Program-made: the position numbers and the translations under genes | Assembly (NCBI GenBank): GCA_903901045.1 | Contig: CAIUPP010000110.1 | Span: forward strand, 1 to 42,944 | Source: an uncultured Planctomycetota bacterium | GTDB taxonomy: Bacteria; Planctomycetota; Brocadiia; CAIUPP01 | Direction of reading: 5' to 3' | Length of the DNA stretch: 42,944 nt | Notes under the pieces: generated by a model | What the model was told of the DNA's origin: nothing | The model's database searches: none | What the model saw: the letters and a program-made list of their open reading frames with translations, nothing else | Shown here: positions 33,875 through 42,738 of the stretch, piece by piece | Layout: every line of letters begins with the position of its first letter | How positions within the stretch are numbered: position 1 is the stretch's first letter

Positions 33875-36325
33875 ATGAAGCGAACGAGCGGGATGCTGTG
33901 GGCCGCAATGCTGGGGATGTTCTGCCTGCCGACAGCGTTCGGCCAGTCTTTCATCATCCGGGAGTCGAAGCCCTGCGCGGAGATTATCATCGCCGAGCAG
34001 CCGCCGCGCATGGTGAAACTTGCAGCGGAGGACTTGCAGACTTACATCGAGCAGATCACCGGAGCGAAGCTGCCAATCACGACCGCGCCAGGTCAGGATG
34101 TGCCGGTTCAGATCTATGTGGGGAAGAGCCCTTTCACCGACAAACTCGGGGTCACCGACGTGGGGCTGAAGTACGGCGCCTTCCGCATGGTGTCGGGCGA
34201 CAAATATCTGGTGCTGCTCGGCCACGACAGCGACTTTACGCCCATGCAGCCATACCTGCGCAACTACGGGGATATTCCCCGACTGATGGCGGAATGGGAC
34301 AAGGTCACCGGAGAGAAATGGGGATTCCCGCTTTCCAATCTCTACAAGCAATACAACGGCGACCTGAAAATATGGGAGAAGGATGAGCGCGGTTCCTTCA
34401 ATGCCGTCTGCGAGTTCCTGCGCATGCAGGGAGTGCGCTGGTATCTGCCGGGGAAGCTGGGCGAGATTGTTCCGAAGAAGGGGACGATCGAACTCCCCCG
34501 CATAGACAAGACGGTCCGGCCGGACTTCGCGCTACGCTATCCGTATCAGGCTTTCCACATGTTCGCCCACGAACAGGCGACGCGGGACGAGGTGCTGTGG
34601 CAATTGCGGCTGGGGCTGAATCAGGCGCCGGACCTCATCGGCGACTTTGAGATGTCTCTGGGCCACGGAATCACCCCAGTCCACGCCCGCGATGAGGTGA
34701 AGCAAGCCCATCCGGAGTACTATGCCCTGTTCAATGGCAAGCGCGACACAACCACTTACGGCGAGGGCCGGCCCTGCCTTTCCTCCCAGGGACTGTTCGA
34801 GGAAAACGTGAAGTACGTCCGCAAGATGTTCGACCTTTACGACGCGCCGATGGTCTCCGTCATGCCGCAGGACGGTTACAGCAGCGCCTGCGAGTGCCCC
34901 TTGTGCGCGGGCAAATCCACGCCGGAGCGCGGCTGGAGCGGACAGATTTCCGACTACGTCTGGGACTACGTCAACCGCGTGGCCATCGAGGTGTACAAAA
35001 CGCACCCGAACAAGAAGATCTCCTGCCTGGCCTACGGCACTTACGCGCTGCCCCCGACGAAGATCGCCAAGCTCAGCCCCAACCTGGCCGTCGGCATCGC
35101 ACAGGCCCGGATCCATTTCCATGACCCCGAGAAGCAACGGCAGTTCGAGCAACTCCGCAAGGCCTGGCTCGACAAGATGCCGGGGAATGACAAGCAGTTG
35201 TGGACCTGGGAGTATTACCTGTACGGGAGGCCCGGCGTGCCCACGGTCTATATGCCCGTGGTATTCCCACATACCATCGCCCGCGACCTGCGCTCGCTCA
35301 AGGGCGTTTCAATGGGCGACTTCATCGAGGTCTATCGTGATCAGAAGGTGGGCATAAGCGACCTGGCTACGAGCCACCTGAACATTTACGTGACTTCCCG
35401 GCTCTGGTGGGACGCCGACCAGGATATCGACGCATTACTCGAGGAGTATTACACCCTCTATTACGGTCCAGCCCGGGAGGAGATGAAGGCGTTCCTCCAA
35501 TACGCCGAAGCCAACTTCATGGACATGGGAAAGAAAGCGGAGAAAATTCAGAAGGTCTTCGACCTGTTGGGGAAGGCGCAGCAGAAGGCGCCGCCGGATT
35601 CCGTCTACGCGCAGCGGATTGCGCTGATCGCCGACTACATCAAACCCATGAAAGACCTGCAGGCACAACTGGGCAAGGGCCGCGAGAATGTTCCCGAGGC
35701 GCGGGCCATCATCCACGACGGCGCGAAGCTAACGATAGATGGCCGCCTGGATGAAGAGGCCTGGCAAGGGCTGGCCGCCTACGGTTTGAGTGAACTGCAG
35801 ACCGGGCGAGTCCCGGTGTTCAAGACCTCGTTCAAGGCTTTGTGGATCGGCGACTCGCTTTACCTCGGCATCACGTGCGAAGACGTGGACACGAAACGCC
35901 TGGATCCGCAGGCAAAGAAGAGGGACGACATGAGCGTGTTCAACGGCGACTGCGTGGAAATTGAACTCGAGACGCAGAACCACTCCTACTACCAGTTTGC
36001 GGTCAGCCCCGCCGGAACGCTGGTGGACCTCGACCGGGAGGATGGTCTCAACCCGCTCTGGACATCCGGCGCCGAGGTGGCCACTCAGATCGGTGAGAAA
36101 TCCTGGACCATTGAGATTCGCATCCCCGTGGCGGCGCCCAATCAGACGGAGATCGACGCGCTCAACGGCGTGTCCGGCCGCAAGCCGACGGAAGCTTATC
36201 CCTGGTACGTCAACGTCTGCCGGCAGCGCATCCGCGAGAATGACGCGGAACTCTCCGCCTTCTCCCCCACCGGCAAGGAGGATTTCCACGTGCTTTCGAA
36301 GTTTGCCAAATTGTACGCGTGGTGA
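33875..36325 (+). CDS. Secreted DUF4838 glycosidase-like protein with CBM9 domain, copy 2
   Basis: An 816-aa exported protein with signal peptide (MLWAAMLGMFCLPTAFG), alpha-glucuronidase-like N-terminal domain (QIYVGKSPFTD, YGAFRMVSGDKY), DUF4838 region and a C-terminal CBM9 domain (IDGRLDEEAWQG, FNGDCVEIELE, YYQFAVSPAG). The CECPLC cysteine motif and WTWEYYLYG-type segments are shared with copy 1. The frame opens at 33827, but ATG 33875 begins the signal peptide. It follows the pseudopilin and the TTCG hairpin. It is likely the polymer-facing enzyme or binding protein of this module. The reaction is not known. Confidence 0.86.
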   Translation: MKRTSGMLWAAMLGMFCLPTAFGQSFIIRESKPCAEIIIAEQPPRMVKLAAEDLQTYIEQITGAKLPITTAPGQDVPVQIYVGKSPFTDKLGVTDVGLKYGAFRMVSGDKYLVLLGHDSDFTPMQPYLRNYGDIPRLMAEWDKVTGEKWGFPLSNLYKQYNGDLKIWEKDERGSFNAVCEFLRMQGVRWYLPGKLGEIVPKKGTIELPRIDKTVRPDFALRYPYQAFHMFAHEQATRDEVLWQLRLGLNQAPDLIGDFEMSLGHGITPVHARDEVKQAHPEYYALFNGKRDTTTYGEGRPCLSSQGLFEENVKYVRKMFDLYDAPMVSVMPQDGYSSACECPLCAGKSTPERGWSGQISDYVWDYVNRVAIEVYKTHPNKKISCLAYGTYALPPTKIAKLSPNLAVGIAQARIHFHDPEKQRQFEQLRKAWLDKMPGNDKQLWTWEYYLYGRPGVPTVYMPVVFPHTIARDLRSLKGVSMGDFIEVYRDQKVGISDLATSHLNIYVTSRLWWDADQDIDALLEEYYTLYYGPAREEMKAFLQYAEANFMDMGKKAEKIQKVFDLLGKAQQKAPPDSVYAQRIALIADYIKPMKDLQAQLGKGRENVPEARAIIHDGAKLTIDGRLDEEAWQGLAAYGLSELQTGRVPVFKTSFKALWIGDSLYLGITCEDVDTKRLDPQAKKRDDMSVFNGDCVEIELETQNHSYYQFAVSPAGTLVDLDREDGLNPLWTSGAEVATQIGEKSWTIEIRIPVAAPNQTEIDALNGVSGRKPTEAYPWYVNVCRQRIRENDAELSAFSPTGKEDFHVLSKFAKLYAW

Positions 36326-36366
36326 AAACATGCGGCCGTACGGGCCGCTTCCATAAGGATTGGATT

Positions 36367-36855
36367 GTGAGGATACGGAGATTCAGGCCTGAAGATGCTC
36401 CGGCGGCATCCCAGGTTATCAACGAGTCATTCAAGACCTTTCTGGGAGACAGGGTCAACCCCAGGAAGCCGTTAGCGCCGCCTCGACGCCTGAAACAAGT
36501 CAGCCACGCCAGGAGCTATGATGGCAGAATGGTTTCCTACGTTGCCGTGGAAGATGGCCGGGTGATCGGCTACATCAGGGGATCGGTCAAGAAATGCGGC
36601 TTGGGTTCCCTGGAAGTCGTGGGCGTCAGCCCCAACGCTTTCAGCAAAGGGGTGGGAACCGCCCTTATGAAGGAATTGGAAAAGTTCTGGCGTCGGCATA
36701 AGATGCGCAAGGTGTATACTTGCGTGTCGGCTCATAATACCAAGGCGCTCATTTATTACATCAGGAACGGCTTCGTGCCGGAGGGATACCAGAGGAACCA
36801 CTTCAGAGACGGCGTGGATGAGATCATGCTGGGAAGGTTCCTGAAATATAAGTGA
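36367..36855 (+). CDS. GNAT-family acetyltransferase
   Basis: A 162-aa GNAT protein. RIRRFRPEDAPAASQVI is the usual start, VVGVSPNAFSKGVGTALMKEL carries motif A with the acetyl-CoA-binding loop (SKGVGT), and ALIYYIRNGFVPEG is motif B. It transfers acetyl groups to an amine, which could be on protein, amino sugar or small molecule. GTG 36367 is chosen because AAGGA stands about 8 nt upstream; the frame extends back to 36319 without similarity. It has no counterpart in the other module copy, so it may be a passenger. It lies 41 nt after DUF4838 and 83 nt before the sialidase gene. Confidence 0.85.
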   Translation: MRIRRFRPEDAPAASQVINESFKTFLGDRVNPRKPLAPPRRLKQVSHARSYDGRMVSYVAVEDGRVIGYIRGSVKKCGLGSLEVVGVSPNAFSKGVGTALMKELEKFWRRHKMRKVYTCVSAHNTKALIYYIRNGFVPEGYQRNHFRDGVDEIMLGRFLKYK

Positions 36856-36938
36856 GCGAGTTTGGCGAGGAATAGGTTGACACGAACCGGCAGAGGCTGG
36901 GAAGCGACGCTTGCTCTGGAAGAACGAAGGAGAACCGT

Positions 36939-38051
36939 GTGACAGTATGCATCGAGGTGGGTGAGCACCAGATCGTCACCCGCCTGGGTCTGCGCGAGCC
37001 GCAGCTTCTCAATCTGCACTCCGGCGACCTGCTGCTGACCTACCACGTCCAGGCGGATATGCATTTCTCCGAGCGGCATGGACTGCGGTCGAAAGACGGC
37101 GGACGGACTTGGCAGCCGGAACCGCGGCGTGGGCACCGGGAACAGGCCATCGGGCAGGGCGCAAATGGCCTGGTGCTTGCCCCCGATATTCACACTTTCG
37201 AGCGCCGGGCGGGCGAATTCTGCGGGTCATATTATCGCTCCGATGACGGCGGCGTTACGTTCACCGGCCCGCACGACCTGACGCTCTTCGTAAACAGCGT
37301 CGCCGCCCCCGAGTACCCCACGCCGGAACACATTCCGCCCGAAGGTCATTCCTTGCGCAAGTTCTATCAACCGCTCCCGGCCTACTACGGTCCCATCGTG
37401 CAGCGGAGTTCCCGCCGGATGGGGCCGATCTTCTGGCGCTACCTGGTGGAACACCGCGGGCGCTGGCTGGCGCCCATGCAGTGCAAGTTCCATGGCGACC
37501 AGAAGAACCGTTCGATCCTGGCCTCCTCCGATGATGGCGGGCGGACGTGGCGCTACCTCAGCACGATCGCCTATGTCTACGACCGGTTCGACGGCGACGG
37601 CTACTGCGAGCCGGCGCTGGTTGAAACGCCCGATGGCGGTCTGCTGTGCGTGATGCGCTGGGGCGGCGGCGCGCCGCTGGGCCAGTGCCGCTCGCTCGAC
37701 GGCGGGGCGACCTGGAGCGAACCGGAGAAGCTTGCCGGCCACGGCGTGGACCCGGACCTTGTTCTCATGTCCAATGGCGTGCTCGCCTGCACCTACGGAC
37801 GGCCCGACCTGCACATCATGTTCAGTGAAGAGGGTTGCGGCTATTCCTGGGGATACCGCACGAAGATCGGCGACTGGCAGAGTTCCTGCTACATGGCCAT
37901 CGCCGAAGTGAGCCCCGGCGAACTGCTGCTGGTGTATGATCACTGCGAGAGCAATGAGGAGGGGTCCGGCCGCGACCCTGAGAAATGCAGTATCGGCGGC
38001 GCCAGGATCAAGGTCCAAAGGGAATCGCGTGAACACGAACGTCTGGCTTGA
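36939..38051 (+). CDS. BNR/Asp-box sialidase-family protein
   Basis: A 370-aa six-bladed propeller-type protein. Four Asp-boxes are visible: SKDGGRTW (51-58), SDDGGVTF (101-108), SDDGGRTW (197-204) and SLDGGATW (252-259). LREPQLL near the start resembles the sialidase RIP motif and YCEPALVE could hold the catalytic Glu. It may remove terminal sialic acid or a related residue, or belong to a non-sialidase propeller subgroup. No signal peptide. GTG 36939 follows AAGGAG. Its last 23 nt overlap the start of the esterase gene, so the two are coupled. Confidence 0.75.
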   Translation: MTVCIEVGEHQIVTRLGLREPQLLNLHSGDLLLTYHVQADMHFSERHGLRSKDGGRTWQPEPRRGHREQAIGQGANGLVLAPDIHTFERRAGEFCGSYYRSDDGGVTFTGPHDLTLFVNSVAAPEYPTPEHIPPEGHSLRKFYQPLPAYYGPIVQRSSRRMGPIFWRYLVEHRGRWLAPMQCKFHGDQKNRSILASSDDGGRTWRYLSTIAYVYDRFDGDGYCEPALVETPDGGLLCVMRWGGGAPLGQCRSLDGGATWSEPEKLAGHGVDPDLVLMSNGVLACTYGRPDLHIMFSEEGCGYSWGYRTKIGDWQSSCYMAIAEVSPGELLLVYDHCESNEEGSGRDPEKCSIGGARIKVQRESREHERLA

Positions 38052-40030
38052 ACCGGGCGGGCACCTCCTGAAGGAAGCGCTGCTTCAGGAAGCGCGGACG
38101 CTGAACCGGTTGCACCGGCCGCCCACACGGCTTGATGACTGGCTCGCGTATCGAGAGCGGCTGCGCGAGCGTCTCATGGCCGCGGCCGGCACATTTCCCG
38201 ACCCGCCCGCGCTCGACCTGCGCGAGCATGGGACGGTCCGGATGGACGGCTATCGAATTGTCAAACTGACCTACCAGAGCCGCCCCGGCCTGCGCGTGAC
38301 CGCCAACCTTTTCGTTCCCGACGCGCCGGGCCGCCATCCGGCGGTGCTCAATGTCCACGGACACTTCCCGCAGGGAAAGGTCGCCGTCGAGGTTGCCGCC
38401 CGCGGACACACGCTGGCCCCGGAAGGCTTCGTCGTACTCAGCGTCGACGCCATTGGTGCGGGGGAGCGGGGACCGGCGCACGGGAAACCGGGCGCAAGCC
38501 TCCTGTCCGTGGGTGAGACGCTCCTGGGCATGCAGGTCTATGACAACATGCGCGCAATCGATCTCCTGCAGTCCCTCGACTGCGTGGACCCCGGGCTTAT
38601 CGGCGTCACCGGCGCCAGCGGCGGCGGCAATCAGACGATGTGGATCTCCGCGCTGGACCCCCGCGTCAAGGCCGCCGTACCGGTAGTTTCCGTGGGCACA
38701 TTCGAAGCATACGTCACGCATGGCAACTGCTGGTGCGAGACGCTCCCCGACGGACTGAACATTGCTGAGGAATGGGGAGTCCTGGGGCTGATCGCGCCGA
38801 ATCCGCTCCTGGTGCTAACGGCGCACCGCGAGCAGATCGACGCCTTCGTCGAGGCGGAAATGCTGCGCGCCTACGCCGATGCGCGACGAATATACTCCCT
38901 GTACGGCGCGGAGGAGCGGTTGGCCTATCAGATACTGGACCTTCCGCACGGTTACTTCCCCGAGATGCGGCGCCACATGCTCGGGTGGTTCAAGCACTGG
39001 CTCCAGGGCCAGGGCCCCCCCCTGCCGCGGACATTGCCAAAGGATCCCGCGCTGCCGGAATCCGCGCTGAAGTGCTTTCCCGGGAAGTCCCGCCCGAAGG
39101 ATATCAAGCCGCTGATCGAATACGTGTCCTTCCGGTCAAAGGCGCTCAAGAAGGTGTTCCTGCATCCGGGCAAACTTGATCGCAACGACAAGAGGCGGGA
39201 GTTGGCCCGCCTGCTCCGGCGGCGCGATGGCCCGCACCACGTTCGTCTGAGCGAGGTTGTCTCCGGCGAAGAGGAGGGACGGCGCTATCAGAAGTTCACC
39301 GTCGAGTCGGAGCCGGGAGTTCTTCTCCCCCTGCCTCCTCATTCAATCGGGAAAGCGCGCCTCGTCGGTTGTCATTGCCGCTCATCCGGACGGGAAAGAG
39401 GCCTGCTTTCGGGAGGCGGCGGCGAAAGAAGTCCTGACGAAGGGCAAGAGCCTTTGCCTGGTGGACCTGCGGAACACTGGCGAGACCCGCTGGGCGCCCC
39501 CAGACGATGAGATGGACCATTTCACGGCCCGAAGCGCTCTCTGGCTGGGACGGACCATGGTGGGAGACTGGACAAAAGATCTGTCGGCCGTTCGCGCGGC
39601 ATTGAGCAAGATAACGCCCTCCACGCCTCTGGAACTGCTGGGCTTTGGCGGAACCGTCGCAGCGGAGGCCAATGACCCTGCCGCGCTGGCGCGCGGAGCG
39701 TTCTTCGGCTTGGGCGATGCGGCCATCGCCGCACTGGCCGCCGCGACTCTTGACAATCGTTTTGCGGGCGTCACGGTCGTAGGGCTGCTGTCGACCTATG
39801 TTCTGGACGGGGCCATGCCGGCCTATCGCTATGGCGTCCTGGTCCCAGGCATCCTGCGCTGGGGCGACATCAGTCTCATCGCAGCGCTTGCCCATTGTCC
39901 GGTGCGAGTCGAATCGCTGGTCCATCCGGCGGGCCGACCGCTCTCATCGAAGGAACGAGCCGCATGGGTTCGAGAGGTGCGACAACTGTCTCGCCGGCTG
40001 ACTCAAGAACGAAAGGACGATATCCATTGA
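38029..40030 (+). pseudogene. Tandem alpha/beta-hydrolase (acetyl xylan esterase-like), copy 2, frameshifted
   Basis: Begins at GTG 38029 (RBS AAAGGGA, 23 nt inside the sialidase gene) and matches copy 1 from NTNVW onward. The first alpha/beta-hydrolase unit is intact, with GASGGGNQT as the nucleophile elbow. After VESEPGVLLP the frame shifts by +1 at a run of five C (39327-39331), where the reading frame would pass to CLLIQSGKRASSVVIAA; the rest, through AHPDGKEA and LVDLRNTGET, continues in the new frame to TGA 40028-40030. In the original frame translation would stop at 39510, giving a 493-aa protein with the active unit plus about 60 foreign residues. It may be a true mutation, an assembly error or +1 frameshifting at CCC-C. 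The lost part is the non-catalytic second unit. Confidence 0.75.
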
Positions 40031-40869
40031 ACCAGTCCATCATGGTGGTAGGCGCGCACGCAGACGACATCGAGGTCGCTGTCGGCGGCACGTGCCTCAA
40101 GTATCGCGCGGTGGGCTATGAGATCGTCTACGTCATGGCCACCAACAACATGTCCGGTGGAGTCAGCGAACTGCTCAACGACGGGACGGTCCGAACCACC
40201 ATGGAAACGACCCTCCCCATGATGGCGCGGCGCAAGCGTGAGTGCAATGATGCGGCCCGCGCGCTGGGGACCACGCCGATCCACCTTGACCACCCCCAGC
40301 GTCATTACACTGGGCCTGACGGAAAGACGCCTCTGGAATTGCGCTATGGCTGCGTCTTGCCCGATGGAGTGCCGCCGAACGCGCCCACGATCTTGACAGC
40401 CTGCGAGGATCCGGCCAGCATCGACCGACTGGTACGGCTCATCCTGGAGAAGGACCCGGAGGTGGTCTTGACATTCGGCGTCAGCCAGATGAACATCGAG
40501 CACTTTGCCACTTCCCTCCTGGCTACGCAGAGCTATTGGCAAGCTGTGGAGAATGGCTTCCGCGGCGCTCTGCTGCACTGGCGCGATGCGCACACGCGCC
40601 ATGGCGAGTTCAACTGCCGGTGGGAGACGTTCGTGGACTACACCCCCTACCTGGACCGGAAGATGAAGCTCATCGGCCTGCACCGCTGTCAGATGCCCAA
40701 TGCCCACCTGCCGGAGTTTGGCCATCGGTTGCTGGGGGTCCGCTGGGGGCAAGCATGCGGCTGCGGCGCCGCCGAAGTCTTCACCTGGGTCCGGCATGCC
40801 GATTATCGTGACACTCAGGGGATCGTCTACCCACCCCTGACGTTGGAACTGATCCAGAACACAAAATAG
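40027..40869 (+). CDS. PIG-L/LmbE-family deacetylase
   Basis: A 280-aa PIG-L family protein. Members are zinc-dependent N-deacetylases of GlcNAc-type sugars. GAHADDIEVAVGG is the family's AHPDDE motif with Ala in place of Pro, which is common; the His and Asp metal ligands are kept. Near the end TWVRHADYRDTQG and GQACGCGAAEVF fit the usual C-terminus. The TTG at 40027 is taken as start because AAAGGA lies about 9 nt before it and TTGA overlaps the esterase stop; ATG 40042 is an alternative. It fits deacetylation of amino sugars, in keeping with the GH20-like and sialidase genes. Confidence 0.87.
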   Translation: MNQSIMVVGAHADDIEVAVGGTCLKYRAVGYEIVYVMATNNMSGGVSELLNDGTVRTTMETTLPMMARRKRECNDAARALGTTPIHLDHPQRHYTGPDGKTPLELRYGCVLPDGVPPNAPTILTACEDPASIDRLVRLILEKDPEVVLTFGVSQMNIEHFATSLLATQSYWQAVENGFRGALLHWRDAHTRHGEFNCRWETFVDYTPYLDRKMKLIGLHRCQMPNAHLPEFGHRLLGVRWGQACGCGAAEVFTWVRHADYRDTQGIVYPPLTLELIQNTK

Positions 40870-40919
40870 CGTTTGGCGAAGTATCAACCTGTTGGGTTAT
40901 TGAGGAAGGAGACTGCGTC

Positions 40920-41792
40920 ATGAAGAAACAGTGCCTGGCCGTCCTGGCGATTACGTTGTTTGCGGCAAGCGCCCTCGCGGATTATCCGGCGGACCGCAAG
41001 GCCGCGATGGACCTGAGGAATGCCGGCAAGACGGAGGAGGCGATGGCTGCCTTCGTCAAGCTGGCCGGAAGCGAAGTCACGGATGTCCAGAAGTCCGACG
41101 CGCTGGATCAAGCGGTTCGATGCGCACTCCGCTTGAGTCAGAATGACCGGGCCATGGAACTGGCGCTCCAGATTCCCATCAAGCCCGCCTCGATCACGGC
41201 CCAGATGACGGTGATGGATCAGACATATAAGTCGCTGGAGATCGTCACGAAGTTCAAAGAGGAAAACATCGACGCTTGGCCGGATGTCTACAAGGGGGAT
41301 GGGTTTCTTCGTCGCGGATACGCCGCTCTCATTTCCAAGGATGCCGCAATGGCCGAGGCGGACCTGAAGAAAGCCGTTGAATACCTTACGAATGATGATG
41401 CGAAGGGGGATGCGGAAAACCACCTGGGGGATACGTACCGCACGCTTCTCAACGACAATGCCAAGGCTATGGAAACCTATCGCCTGGTGTATAAGACTCG
41501 CAACGAGTACAAGCAGGCCTATGCCGCAATTGCCGTAGCCGGCATTCTGACAAGCCAGAAGGAATTCGATGCGGCCATCCAGGAGTTGCAGAAGGTCCCG
41601 CTGGCGAAGATGGACACGCCGCAGTGGCGTGGCACCATGCTGATCGCCTACGGAAACACCTATGCCGCCCAGGGAAAAAAGCCCGAGGCGATTGCAAAGT
41701 ACCAGGAGGCGCTGCAAGTCAAGGGCCTTCCTGCCTATCACAAGACAACATGCGAGAAGGCGCTTCAGGAACTTCAGTCAGGTGGAAAATAG
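40920..41792 (+). CDS. Secreted repeat (TPR-like) protein, module copy 2
   Basis: A 290-aa protein with a signal peptide (MKKQCLAVLAITLFAASALA) followed by the same DYPADRKAAMDL start as the copy at 16088-16966. The rest is helical repeats (NAGKTEEAMAAFVKLA, AKAMETYRLVYKTRN, GKKPEAIAKYQEAL). Two gaps in homology lie in the middle. ATG 40920 follows AAGGAG with an ideal spacing. In this module it sits after the PIG-L gene rather than straight after DUF4838, so gene order was shuffled, though the pair persists. Function unknown, probably periplasmic scaffold. Confidence 0.86.
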   Translation: MKKQCLAVLAITLFAASALADYPADRKAAMDLRNAGKTEEAMAAFVKLAGSEVTDVQKSDALDQAVRCALRLSQNDRAMELALQIPIKPASITAQMTVMDQTYKSLEIVTKFKEENIDAWPDVYKGDGFLRRGYAALISKDAAMAEADLKKAVEYLTNDDAKGDAENHLGDTYRTLLNDNAKAMETYRLVYKTRNEYKQAYAAIAVAGILTSQKEFDAAIQELQKVPLAKMDTPQWRGTMLIAYGNTYAAQGKKPEAIAKYQEALQVKGLPAYHKTTCEKALQELQSGGK

Positions 41793-41794
41793 AG

Positions 41795-42691
41795 ATGTTC
41801 ATTGACATTCATGCCCATGCGTATCGAAGGCCTGTCCCGTTCGTAGTCCAATTCTGCACCGCCGAGCAGGTGCTCAAGCGCTACGATGAAGCCGGGATCG
41901 AGCAGGGAGTGCTCCTGCCGATCGTCAGCCCGGAAATCTATCTGCCCCAGGCTAACGAGGACATCCTGGAGATGGCCCAGCAGCACCCGAAGCGGTTCAT
42001 CCCCTTCTGCAACATCGATCCGCGCGCTCTCACCAACTCATGGGATGCTCCCCTCGACCGGCTCCTGCGCTACTACCGCGACCAAGGCTGCAAAGGTCTC
42101 GGGGAAGTGATGCTCAACGTTCCCATGATGGATCCCTTCGTCCAGAACCTCTTCAAGCATGCCGAGGATGTGGGCCTGCCGGTAACCTTCGACGGCTCCG
42201 ACCGCGTGGGCGGAGATTTCGGACTCTATGACGACCCCGGATTGCCGCAATTGGAGCACACCCTCCAGCGGTTTCCCAAACTCATCCTCATTGCCCATGG
42301 GCCGGTCTTCTGGGCGGAACTTGGGCGTCTCGAGACGCCCGCTCAACGTAAGTCGGTCTTCCGCCCCAATGGCGAGCAGGTGGGGTGGAATCCTCCGAGC
42401 GGGCCGATCCGCGAGGAGGGGGTCGCACCCAAGCTCTTCCGGCGCTATCCTAATCTCTATGGCGAGTTATCGGATGCTTTTCGCGCGCTGAGTCGCGATT
42501 CGGAGTACGGTCCCAAGTTTCTTGCCGAATTTCAGGACCGCCTCTGCTTTGGCACGGACATCTGCCATTTCGAGCAGCCTTTCCGCCTGCGGCAACTGCT
42601 TCTGGACTGGCGCGACAGCGGCAGGATCAGCGAAACGGTCTTCCGAAAGGTGGCCCGCGAGAATACGATGAAGCTACTTGGCCTGACCTAA
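41795..42691 (+). CDS. Amidohydrolase-2 family metal-dependent hydrolase (module copy 2)
   Basis: A 298-aa amidohydrolase 2 protein with Asp4-x-His6-x-His8 (FIDIHAH), His in LIAHGP and Asp in CFGTDICHF. The metal site is complete. The frame opens at 41624, but ATG 41795 is chosen, two bases after the stop of the repeat protein, which marks them as co-translated. It is the counterpart of 13031-13843 in the other copy, though only family-level similar. It may hydrolyse a lactone or amide in the same pathway. Confidence 0.87.
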   Translation: MFIDIHAHAYRRPVPFVVQFCTAEQVLKRYDEAGIEQGVLLPIVSPEIYLPQANEDILEMAQQHPKRFIPFCNIDPRALTNSWDAPLDRLLRYYRDQGCKGLGEVMLNVPMMDPFVQNLFKHAEDVGLPVTFDGSDRVGGDFGLYDDPGLPQLEHTLQRFPKLILIAHGPVFWAELGRLETPAQRKSVFRPNGEQVGWNPPSGPIREEGVAPKLFRRYPNLYGELSDAFRALSRDSEYGPKFLAEFQDRLCFGTDICHFEQPFRLRQLLLDWRDSGRISETVFRKVARENTMKLLGLT

Positions 42692-42738
42692 GGCATAGGC
42701 CCGCAGGAATTATTCCATACGAAATCGGAGATTGAGGC

